Shown piece after piece: positions 12,250-18,634 of a DNA stretch of 18,634 nt. The stretch spans positions 1 to 18,634 of the forward strand of contig CAMPHU010000078.1 in NCBI GenBank assembly GCA_946886065.1, in the 5' to 3' direction. A program made the position numbers and the translations under genes. The DNA is from an uncultured Massilia sp. GTDB taxonomy: Bacteria; Pseudomonadota; Gammaproteobacteria; Burkholderiales; Burkholderiaceae. The notes under the pieces were generated by a model. It was not told the DNA's origin, did not search any database, and was given only the letters and a program-made list of their open reading frames with translations. Position 1 is the first letter of the stretch, and every line of letters begins with the position of its first letter.

Positions 12250-13908
12250 ATGGCAACCGACACCGCAGCACCCCAGAACGACTCCCTCGAGCCCGCGCCG
12301 GCCGGCAAACCTGCCGCCGTGATCGCGCGCGAGGTGGGCCGCCGCCGTACCTTCGGCATCATTTCCCACCCCGACGCCGGCAAGACGACGCTGACCGAAA
12401 AGCTGCTGCTGTTCTCGGGCGCGATCCAGCTGGCCGGCACCGTCAAGGGCCGCAAGAGCGGGCGCCACGCGACCTCGGACTGGATGGACATCGAAAAGCA
12501 GCGCGGCATCTCGGTCGCGTCCTCGGTGATGCAGTTCGAGTTCCGCGACCACGTGATCAACCTGCTGGACACCCCGGGCCACCAGGACTTCTCGGAAGAC
12601 ACCTACCGCGTGCTGACCGCGGTCGACTCGGCCCTGATGGTGATCGACGCGGCCAAGGGCGTGGAAGAGCAGACCATCAAGCTGCTGGACGTGTGCCGCA
12701 TGCGCGACACTCCGATCGTCACCTTCATGAACAAGCTCGACCGCGAGACCCGCGACCCGCTGGAACTGCTGGACGAGGTCGAGTCGGTGCTGAAGATCGA
12801 GTGCGCACCGGTGACCTGGCCGATCGGCATGGGCAAGAACTTCCGCGGCGTGTATCACCTGCTGAAGGACGAGATCATGCTGTTCAAGGCGGGCGAAGAG
12901 AAGGCCGACGGCGCCTTCGAGATCGTCAAGGGCATCGACAACCCCAAGCTGGCCGAGATGTTCCCGCTCGAGATCGAACAGCTCAAGATGGAAGTGGAGC
13001 TGGTGCACGGCGCCTCCCACGTGTTCGACCTGGAGCGTTTCCTGTCCGGCGTGCAGACCCCGGTGTTCTTCGGTTCGGCGATCAACAACTTCGGCGTGCG
13101 CGAGATCCTGTCGGCGCTGGTGGACTGGGCCCCGGCCCCGCGCGAGCGCGACGCCACCGTGCGCGCCGTCAAGCCGGAAGAGCTGCCGTTCTCGGGTTTC
13201 GTGTTCAAGATCCAGGCCAACATGGACCCGGCCCACCGCGACCGCATCGCCTTCCTGCGCGTGTGCTCGGGTCGCTTCGAGAAGGGCATGAAGGTCAAGC
13301 ACCTGCGCCTGGGCCGCGACGTCAAGCTGTCTTCGGTGGTGACCTTCATGGCTTCCAGCCGCGAGCAGGTGGAGGAGGCCTATGCGGGCGACATCATCGG
13401 CCTGCCGAACCACGGCAACATGCAGATCGGCGACAGCTTCAGCGAAGGCGAGCTGCTGTCCTTCACCGGCATCCCTTACTTTGCGCCGGAGCTGTTCCGC
13501 ACGGTGCGCATCCGTAACCCGCTCAAGATGAAGCAGCTCCACAAGGGCCTGCAGCAGCTGGGCGAAGAGGGCGCGGTGCAGGTGTTCAAGCCGGTGCTGG
13601 GTTCGGACCTGATCCTGGGCGCGGTCGGCGTGCTGCAGTTCGAAGTCGTGGCCAGCCGCCTGCTCAACGAGTACGGCGTGGACGCGGTGTTCGAGAGCAG
13701 CAGCATCAGCAGCGCGCGCTGGGTGTCGAGCGAGGACAAGAAGTCCCTGTCCGACTTCGAGAACCAGCTGGGCCACCAGGTGGCGTACGATGCGGCCGGC
13801 AACATGGCCTTCCTGGCCACCTCGGGCGTCAACCTGCGCCTGACCCAGGAGCGCTGGCCGAAGCTGACCTTCCACGCGACCCGCGAGCACGCGGCCAAGC
13901 TGGACTAA
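12250..13908 (+). CDS. prfC: Peptide chain release factor 3 (RF3)
   Basis: A 552-residue translational GTPase that uses GTP to recycle RF1 and RF2 from the ribosome after peptide release. G1 is HPDAGKTT (40-47), the switch region is near [19 protein letters not shown]3 is DTPGH (107-111) and G4 is NKLD (161-164). The domain II and III sequence runs to the end with FQFEV-type [16 protein letters not shown]. It is slightly longer than the usual 525-535 residues because of an N-terminal extension of about 20 residues. The ATG at 12250 is the only sensible start: an upstream in-frame GTG at 12175 would precede the predicted promoter. No clear ribosome site precedes the ATG. The gene is monocistronic, divergent from the pil operon, and ends in a strong terminator. 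Confidence 0.96.
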   Translation: MATDTAAPQNDSLEPAPAGKPAAVIAREVGRRRTFGIISHPDAGKTTLTEKLLLFSGAIQLAGTVKGRKSGRHATSDWMDIEKQRGISVASSVMQFEFRDHVINLLDTPGHQDFSEDTYRVLTAVDSALMVIDAAKGVEEQTIKLLDVCRMRDTPIVTFMNKLDRETRDPLELLDEVESVLKIECAPVTWPIGMGKNFRGVYHLLKDEIMLFKAGEEKADGAFEIVKGIDNPKLAEMFPLEIEQLKMEVELVHGASHVFDLERFLSGVQTPVFFGSAINNFGVREILSALVDWAPAPRERDATVRAVKPEELPFSGFVFKIQANMDPAHRDRIAFLRVCSGRFEKGMKVKHLRLGRDVKLSSVVTFMASSREQVEEAYAGDIIGLPNHGNMQIGDSFSEGELLSFTGIPYFAPELFRTVRIRNPLKMKQLHKGLQQLGEEGAVQVFKPVLGSDLILGAVGVLQFEVVASRLLNEYGVDAVFESSSISSARWVSSEDKKSLSDFENQLGHQVAYDAAGNMAFLATSGVNLRLTQERWPKLTFHATREHAAKLD

Positions 13909-13930
13909 GCCGCCTGCGCATGTTCCTCGC

Positions 13931-13964
13931 AGCCCGCCCGCGTTCGCGCCGGCGGGCTGTTTTT
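13931..13964 (+). terminator. Rho-independent terminator of prfC
   Basis: AGCCCGCC (13931-13938) pairs perfectly with GGCGGGCT (13951-13958); an inner CGCG-TT-CGCG can extend the fold. GTTTTT follows directly (13959-13964). It lies 22 bases after the stop codon. Confidence 0.85.
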
Positions 13965-14066
13965 CCATGCAGGTTTTGCATGCATCCTATCCGATCGAAC
14001 AGGTAGCGCGGCGGCGGCTGACGCGTAGAATCTTCGCAGCCCATCTACGCCCGACAAGAAGGATCC

Positions 14067-15062
14067 ATGCCTACACCTGTTCGCCCCGAATCGTTCCCGC
14101 GCCTGGCTCTCGCCGCGCTCTGCCTGCTGGCCGCGCCGGCCATGGCCACGCCCTATACCGCCGCGCTGAAGGCGCGCAACTACCTGGACGCCGAACGCCT
14201 GGCCAACGCCGCCCTGGCCGGCGCGCCGCGCGACCCTCAGGCCCTGGCGGCCAAGGTCGACGTCATCGTGGCCACGGCGGCGGAAGCGCGCGTCGACGAG
14301 GCCGTGGCGCTGGGGGAAGCCTGCGTCGCCGCCAACCCGCGCGAATCGGCCTGCCACGACGCCCTGGGCACGGCCCTGGGCTCGAAGGCGGTCGGCGCGG
14401 GGATCTTCTCTGCCATGGGCTATGCGGGCAAGATCCGCGACGCCTTCCGCAAGGCGGTCGAACTCGACCCGAACAACGTCGGCGCGCGCTTCTCGCTGCT
14501 GCAGTACTACCTGGTGGCCCCCGGCATCGTGGGCGGCGGCGTCGACAAGGGCCGCGCACTGGCGGCCGACAGCGCGAAGCTGAGCCCGGAGCTCGGCCAG
14601 CTCATGCAGGCGCGGATCGCCATCAAGGAAGAAGACTTCGCCCAGGCCGAGCGCCTGCTGCGGGCGGTGAACGTGGCCCCCGGCAGCGACCTGGCCGACC
14701 AGCGCCGCGACGCCTTGTGGAGCCTGGGCGGCACGCTGATGATGGAAAAGCGCTACGCCGACAGCGAGCGCGTGTTCCGCGAGCTGCAGGCCGCCTATCC
14801 GGACAGCGAATTGGGCCTGTACGGCCAGGCGCGCCTGCGCCAGGAGCAGGGCAAGCACGCGGAAGCGGTGCCGCTGCTGGAGCAGGCCGCCAGAATCTAC
14901 CCGCAAGGCGCCGTGTATTACCGGCTCGGGCAGTCGCTGCAGGCGGGGGGCAACAAGACGAGGGCCGTGGGCGCCTACGAGAAGGCGCTGGGCGCGGTGC
15001 CAGGCCTGTCGAAGAAGCTGAGCGCCGACGCCAGCGCCCAGGTCAAGACGCTCAAGGAGTAG
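14067..15062 (+). CDS. Exported tetratricopeptide-repeat protein of unknown function
   Basis: A 331-residue protein with a signal peptide (hydrophobic core LALAALCLLAAPAMA, likely cut after A27), so it should act in the periplasm or be membrane-associated there. The rest is helical and TPR-like, with recognisable repeats around 32-60, 120-150 (IRDAFRKAVELDPNN), 190-215, 235-265 and 290-320 (VYYRLGQSLQAGG and AVGAYEKALG). A distinctive block, YAGKIRDAF then LLQYYLVAPGIVGGG (118-158), separates the repeats. I recall it from other proteobacterial TPR proteins, but no function is known to me. AAGAAGGA precedes the ATG. A weak -10 (TAGAAT, 14026-14031) lies upstream. The gene stands alone after the prfC terminator and converges on the acyltransferase gene with a 36-base gap. 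TPRs usually mediate protein contacts; no partner is evident. Confidence 0.85.
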   Translation: MPTPVRPESFPRLALAALCLLAAPAMATPYTAALKARNYLDAERLANAALAGAPRDPQALAAKVDVIVATAAEARVDEAVALGEACVAANPRESACHDALGTALGSKAVGAGIFSAMGYAGKIRDAFRKAVELDPNNVGARFSLLQYYLVAPGIVGGGVDKGRALAADSAKLSPELGQLMQARIAIKEEDFAQAERLLRAVNVAPGSDLADQRRDALWSLGGTLMMEKRYADSERVFRELQAAYPDSELGLYGQARLRQEQGKHAEAVPLLEQAARIYPQGAVYYRLGQSLQAGGNKTRAVGAYEKALGAVPGLSKKLSADASAQVKTLKE

Positions 15063-15098
15063 CGCGGCCGCTGCACACCAGGCCGAACCCCGCGAGGC

Positions 15099-16295
15099 TT
15101 AGAACGGGCTGGCCGCCGCCGGCGCCGCTTGGCCGCCAGCCTCCGGCTGCCGGCGCCCGTTCAACAGCACGCCGATGATGGTGTGGCGCACCAGCAGCTG
15201 GTAGCTGAGCAGGGACACCGCCGTGGTCGCCGCCACATTCAGCAGCATCTTCGGGACCGCGCCGAGCGGCAGCATGTACACCAGGGCGCCGAATCCGATC
15301 GTGCCCAGCATGTGCACCAGGAAGACCCAGTACGAGCTTTCCGATATATAGCGCAGCACGCGGTTCTGGTGCTGCATATAGCGCAGGAACAGGCCGATCA
15401 GGGATAAACTCCAGCACCAGCTGCTGAAGTTATAGACATAGGCAATCAGCACTTCGATATGAGGAAGGCGTCCAGGCTGTTTGATAAAGGCATCGAAAGC
15501 GCCGAGCGCCAGGACGAATGCGGCGAGGCCCGCCATCGCATATTTCCAGCAATGCCTGGTGAAATGCGGGAACAGCGCATCGCGCGAGCGATATAACAGC
15601 AGCCCGGCCGCAAAGAACAGGCCGTTATGCACGACTTCGGGTAATTGCGGAATGAAGGAGCCGCTCGAGGTCATCATGCCGGCCCGATAAAACGATCCGA
15701 CGATCGCCAGCGGAATGGTCAGGAAAAACGGCCCCCACCAATTGCGCGCCAATGCGCGGAATACCTTGTCGGTGCCATCGCGGGCGCGGGCGGGTAGCCG
15801 GTTCCATAAGGGCGCCAGCGCGGCGCTCAAGGCGCAGAACCAGATCAGGTAATAGAGGAACCACATGTGCATGGTGTTGAAGGGCGAAGCGCCGGCGCTC
15901 TTGTTCGCCAACAGCGCAATGTCGATGCCCACGGTGCCACGCGCCATGAGGTGCACGTAGACCAGCACCAGGACGGTGGTGCAGACGATCAGCACCGGCC
16001 AGAACACGGCGAAAGGCAGCAGCAGCCTGCGCATGCGGTGCGCCAGCATGCCCGCGGGGCCGCGCCGCGCCGCCAGCATGGCGACGAAATAGCCTGCCAG
16101 GATGAAGAACGCCGGCATGCGGAACGCGTGAATGAACAGGAGAACCAGGTCGGCAACGGGCGAGGTCTGCGCATCGCGCCAGGGCAGCGGCGACGGGCCG
16201 GTGGTGTGATTGATGGCGACATGCAGCAAAATGCCGAGCCACATCAAGATTGCGCGCAGATTATCGAAAGCGTGCAGCCGGCCGGTTTGATCCAT
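15099..16295 (-). CDS. Acyltransferase-3 family membrane protein (OpgC/MdoC-like)
   Basis: A 398-residue polytopic inner-membrane protein with about ten hydrophobic segments. The N-terminus HAFDNLRAILMWLGILLHV (8-26) carries the conserved His25. FRMPAFFILAGYFVAML (58-74), HMRRLLLP-type LAHRMRRLLLPF (84-95) and MHMWFLYYLIWF (142-153) are all family hallmarks. Relatives transfer acyl groups such as acetyl or succinyl from the cytoplasm to sugars or glucans in the envelope. OpgC, which succinylates osmoregulated periplasmic glucans, is the closest guess, but no opgGH is nearby. GGAAGAGGAAC precedes the ATG. Codon use is less G/C-biased than in neighbours (for example TTA and ATA codons), hinting at a different history. 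It is divergent from the H-NS gene across an AT-rich gap. Confidence 0.88.
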   Translation of the reverse strand: MDQTGRLHAFDNLRAILMWLGILLHVAINHTTGPSPLPWRDAQTSPVADLVLLFIHAFRMPAFFILAGYFVAMLAARRGPAGMLAHRMRRLLLPFAVFWPVLIVCTTVLVLVYVHLMARGTVGIDIALLANKSAGASPFNTMHMWFLYYLIWFCALSAALAPLWNRLPARARDGTDKVFRALARNWWGPFFLTIPLAIVGSFYRAGMMTSSGSFIPQLPEVVHNGLFFAAGLLLYRSRDALFPHFTRHCWKYAMAGLAAFVLALGAFDAFIKQPGRLPHIEVLIAYVYNFSSWCWSLSLIGLFLRYMQHQNRVLRYISESSYWVFLVHMLGTIGFGALVYMLPLGAVPKMLLNVAATTAVSLLSYQLLVRHTIIGVLLNGRRQPEAGGQAAPAAASPF

Positions 16296-16325
16296 TTGTT
16301 CCTCTTCCTTTTTCCTGTTGCGTGG

Positions 16326-16353
16326 GATATAACGGCGCTTGCGATAATATCAA
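16326..16353 (-). promoter_or_regulatory. Promoter of the acyltransferase gene
   Basis: On the minus strand TTGATA (16353-16348) and TATATC (16331-16326) are spaced by 16 bases, placing a transcript start about 24 bases before the ATG. The surrounding 16296-16531 gap is strikingly AT-rich compared with the rest, including an A8 run at about 16443-16450. No convincing promoter for the divergent H-NS gene could be chosen. Confidence 0.5.
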
Positions 16354-16531
16354 TAGAAAGGAAATCGAAATAGACCTGCCGGGCCGCGCCAGGCCGATAT
16401 TTATTCGGGCCGCATGCGTTTCTCCGTAATTAACGGGAAATAAAAAAAATCGCGCACTTATTCCGTGTGCCTCACCAGTTTTGGATGGACATGGTAGGCT
16501 TGCGTCACCACCACATTCTCAAAGGACGAGC

Positions 16532-16876
16532 ATGGCCAACATCGATTTGTCGAACTACAACCTGGCTGAGCTGAAAGGACTGCAATTCGAGGTCGAAAAG
16601 CAGATCAAGGCGCGCCAGCAGGAAGAGGTGAAGAAAGCGCGCGAGCAGATCCTGGCGCTGACCAGGAACCTGGGCGTGAGCGTCGACGAACTGCTGTCCG
16701 CCAAAGGCGCGAAAACGGGCAAGTCCGGCAAGGGCAAGGCTGCATCGGCAGGCGGGGCCGCCCAGTACCGCAATCCGGGCGATGCCTCCCAGACCTGGAC
16801 CGGCCGCGGACGCCGCCCGGGCTGGGTGACCGAGGCCCTGTCCGGTGGCAAGACCTTGGACGACCTGAGGGCCTGA
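16532..16876 (+). CDS. H-NS family nucleoid-associated protein
   Basis: A 114-residue protein of the betaproteobacterial H-NS type. An N-terminal coiled-coil oligomerisation region (about 10-45, rich in Glu, Lys and Gln) is joined by a basic, Gly/Ala/Lys flexible linker (58-76) to the C-terminal DNA-binding domain. That domain has YRNPGD (79-84) and the signature TWTGRGRRPGW (88-98), whose GRGRRP loop inserts into AT-rich minor grooves. Such proteins silence AT-rich or foreign DNA and bridge the chromosome. The ATG at 16532 has AAAGGA nearby and gives the family's usual N-terminus; an upstream in-frame ATG at 16481 is not supported. The AT-rich DNA just upstream is a natural target for autoregulation and for silencing the divergent acyltransferase gene (inference). 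Confidence 0.93.
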   Translation: MANIDLSNYNLAELKGLQFEVEKQIKARQQEEVKKAREQILALTRNLGVSVDELLSAKGAKTGKSGKGKAASAGGAAQYRNPGDASQTWTGRGRRPGWVTEALSGGKTLDDLRA

Positions 16877-16885
16877 GCAGGCCAC

Positions 16886-16920
16886 GCCGGGCCTGAAGCC
16901 CGGCAGCGCGTCCTTGCGCT
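16886..16920 (+). terminator. Tandem hairpins after the H-NS gene
   Basis: GCCGGGC-N5-GCCCGGC (16886-16904) is followed at once by AGCGC-N6-GCGCT (16905-16920), starting 9 bases after the stop codon. There is no T-run, so it could be a weak terminator or an RNA-stabilising 3' end. Confidence 0.4.
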
Positions 16921-17000
16921 GGAACAATTCTTGGTTCGTGGTCATGGGGTAAATTGATTGAATGCACTTAGGAAACTTGGTGCTTCAACCGGAGGACGTC

Positions 17001-17072
17001 ATGACCCCATCGCTGTTTGCCTGCGCAGCGCGCGCCGCTTCCCCCATCGCCAAGCCCTCACGCATGGGGTGA
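17001..17072 (+). CDS. Possible 23-residue leader ORF upstream of the chemoreceptor-like gene
   Basis: A short frame begins with an ATG 4 bases after a strong GGAGGA ribosome site and runs 23 codons to a TGA three bases before the receptor ATG. The peptide starts MTPSLFACAARAAS and resembles nothing I know. The receptor gene itself has only a GGGGTG that lies inside the end of this frame, so coupled translation is plausible. It could equally be a chance frame, with the strong site serving another purpose. Confidence 0.35.
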   Translation: MTPSLFACAARAASPIAKPSRMG

Positions 17073-17075
17073 GCC

Positions 17076-18634
17076 ATGCTGGCCCGTCTCCGCATCGGTC
17101 CCAAGCTGCTGCTGGCGCCCGGCGCCGTGCTGTTCCTGCTGGTGCTGCTGTCCTGTTCCGCCTATTACGCGATGCTGCGCCAGAATGCCTCGCTCGAATC
17201 CATCGTCGGGCAGCGCGCAGCCAATATGCGCGCCGCCAGCGACCTGGCGGCGCAATCGCAGAAAGCCCATGCCGACATCTACCGCCTGCTGAGCTGGATG
17301 GGCGGCAGCTTTCCTTTCGCCCGCACCGAGCCGCTGCGGCGCGACATCCTGATCGGGCACGAGCGCATCGCGGGCGGCCTGAGCCAGCTGGCGCGCATGA
17401 CCGGCCCCCACGCGGCCGAGCGCCGCCATGTGGAACAGGCCATCAGCGCCCACCAGGCCTATACGGCGGCGGTGCGCGACGTGATCGAGCTGGCGCCCCT
17501 CGACGGCTCGATTTCGGCCAACGCCATGCTCAAGGCCGAAAGCGCCTTCGCCGTGGTGGCCCAGCGCCTGGCCGACCTGGCCGTGATCGAGGAAACCCTG
17601 TCGCGCCGGGCCTCCAGCAGCGCCCAGTCGGATTTCCGCGTGGCGTCGACCCTGATGCCCATCGTGATCCTGCTGGCGATCGGCGTCTCGCTGGCGATCA
17701 CCTTCGCCGTGCGGCGCCTGCTGCTGGACGAGATCCGCGGCATCGGCGCGGCCGTGAGCGGCCTGGCCAGCGGCGACCTGACCGTGCGCGAGCGCGCCTA
17801 CGGCGGCGATGAGATCGCCGAGACCTCGCGCGCCCTGGACGCCAGTATCCGCCACCTCAACGGCACCCTGCGCAGCATCCTGGAGTCGGCGCGCGTGATC
17901 GGCATCGCCTCGCGCGACATCAAGCTGGGCAGCCTGAGCCTGGGCAGCCGTGCGGTATTCCGCGCCGGCGCGATGCTGGACACCGCCAGCTCCATGCAGG
18001 ACCTGGCGGCCAAGGCCCGCCTCACGGCCGGCAGCGCGCTGGAGGCCAACCAGCTCGCGGCCTCGATGGGGGAGGCGCTTGGGGTGGGCGGCAGCATCGT
18101 GGACCGCCTGCTGGCGGCGCTGGAATCGGGCAAGCGCAGCGCGCACCGGGTGGTGGAGATCGTGGACGGACTGGATGCCCTGGCGGCGCAGGCGAACAGG
18201 ATGGCGCTCAACGCCGGCCTGGATGCGGCGCGCGAGGGCATGGATGCCGCGGGCATGGCGGCGGTGACGAGCGAAGTGCGGCAGCTGGCGCGGTGCGTGG
18301 CCGCCTCGGCGGGCGAGATCCGGCTGCTGGCCACCGAGTCGGTGGCCGAGATCGACGGCGGCACGGCGTGGGCGGCGCAGGCCGGGACCAGCATGCAGCA
18401 GATCGCCAGCTCGGTGCGCCAGGTGGAAGACATCGTCAACCGCATCGGTTCGGCCAGCCAGGGCCAGGCCTCCGGCCTGCAGGACGTGAACCAGGCCATC
18501 GTGCGCATGGACCAGGTGACGCGGCAGAACACCAGCCTGGTCGAGGAGGCGGCCCTGGCCGCGCGCACCCTGCAGATGCAGGCGCTGGCGCTGTCGCGCA
18601 CCATGGCCGGCTTCCGGCTGGAAGAGCCGCCGGC
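17076..18634 (+). CDS. Methyl-accepting chemotaxis-like protein with degenerate signalling tip (3' end beyond window)
   Basis: An open frame of 519 codons runs off the window end. TM1 is about 11-33, followed by a helical periplasmic sensor of four-helix-bundle type (about 34-190), TM2 about 191-212 and a HAMP domain about 213-266 (LASGDLTVRERAYGGDEIAET). The cytoplasmic region (267-515) is clearly homologous to the receptor signalling domain: LDTASSMQDLAAKA, ANQLAAS, ALNAGLDAAREG, SEVRQLAR, VNQAIVRMDQVTRQN and SLVEEAA. The hairpin tip is altered: the Phe before QTN is Ala, TNIL is ANRM, and the stretch after AAR reads EGMDAAGMAAV in place of the usual AGEQGRGFAVV. These positions contact CheA and CheW in standard receptors, so coupling to the kinase may be lost or changed. 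The domain otherwise stays open and aligned. The last residues seen, LSRTMAGFRLEE, are the normal end of such receptors. Confidence 0.88.
   Translation, partial: MLARLRIGPKLLLAPGAVLFLLVLLSCSAYYAMLRQNASLESIVGQRAANMRAASDLAAQSQKAHADIYRLLSWMGGSFPFARTEPLRRDILIGHERIAGGLSQLARMTGPHAAERRHVEQAISAHQAYTAAVRDVIELAPLDGSISANAMLKAESAFAVVAQRLADLAVIEETLSRRASSSAQSDFRVASTLMPIVILLAIGVSLAITFAVRRLLLDEIRGIGAAVSGLASGDLTVRERAYGGDEIAETSRALDASIRHLNGTLRSILESARVIGIASRDIKLGSLSLGSRAVFRAGAMLDTASSMQDLAAKARLTAGSALEANQLAASMGEALGVGGSIVDRLLAALESGKRSAHRVVEIVDGLDALAAQANRMALNAGLDAAREGMDAAGMAAVTSEVRQLARCVAASAGEIRLLATESVAEIDGGTAWAAQAGTSMQQIASSVRQVEDIVNRIGSASQGQASGLQDVNQAIVRMDQVTRQNTSLVEEAALAARTLQMQALALSRTMAGFRLEEPP

Noticed and set aside
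12199..13968. A 589-codon open frame antisense to prfC
   Set aside because: Composition is His/Gln/Val/Leu-rich shadow sequence; the sense strand encodes an unmistakable RF3, and the frame crosses the prfC terminator.
15063..15098. Bidirectional terminator between the TPR and acyltransferase genes
   Set aside because: The 36-base gap has no stable hairpin and no T-run.
16425..16455. Terminator-like CCGT-N5-ACGG hairpin beside an A-run
   Set aside because: The stem is only four bases, and on either strand the T-run is missing or precedes the stem, so it cannot act as an intrinsic terminator.
17058..18146. Minus-strand open frames across 17058-18604
   Set aside because: The plus strand encodes a receptor with TM, HAMP and signalling segments through the window end, which explains the codon bias; the antisense translations are low complexity.

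Overview
The window is GC-rich, densely coded DNA with strong G/C preference at third codon positions. It looks chromosomal. The gene families (CHASE3 and TctDE-type two-component systems, a pilE-fimT-pilVWX-pilY1 minor-pilin operon, an H-NS-like protein with a C-terminal TWTGRGRRP motif, RF3) suggest a betaproteobacterium of the Burkholderiales, perhaps Oxalobacteraceae (Massilia/Telluria-like). That placement is inference from family resemblance, not from a marker gene. I see no rRNA, tRNA, CRISPR array, insertion sequence or phage gene.

Layout. 21-2519 (+): a NarL/FixJ-type response regulator, a hairpin terminator, a 375-base intergenic region with its own promoter, then a CHASE3 histidine kinase. 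2500-3300 (-): a Crp/Fnr-like regulator whose 3' end overlaps the kinase. 3569-5652 (+): an OmpR/PhoB-type regulator and a TctE/QseC-type kinase, coupled by an ATGA overlap. 5631-12064 (-): one tight operon, transcribed pilE, fimT, pilV, pilW, pilX, pilY1, encoding the minor pilins and tip adhesin that prime type IV pili; its last gene overlaps the TctE-like kinase by 22 bases. 12250-13908 (+): prfC (release factor 3) with a clear intrinsic terminator. 14067-15062 (+): an exported TPR protein. 15099-16295 (-): a membrane acyltransferase of the OpgC/acyltransferase-3 type. 16532-16876 (+): an H-NS family protein. 17076 to the window end (+): a chemoreceptor-like protein with a degenerate signalling tip, preceded by a possible 23-codon leader ORF.

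The theme is surface behaviour and signalling: two two-component systems, a Crp/Fnr regulator, a nucleoid protein, a receptor and the pilus-tip operon. The strongest unexplained signal is a run of four 11-base direct repeats in exact helical phase (12109-12152), between the divergent pilE operon and prfC. They read TTGTCA-N5 toward pilE and end just upstream of a TATACT -10 box that lacks a recognisable -35. This is the layout of a Pho-box-like site for an OmpR/PhoB-family activator. Other points of interest are an intrinsic terminator for the Crp/Fnr gene inside the 3' coding end of the convergent kinase, tandem hairpins in the 3' end of the second kinase, calcium-loop-like motifs in several pilus proteins, and loss of the usual pilin disulfide in PilE. 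I do not see a clearly new defence, biosynthetic or mobile system here.
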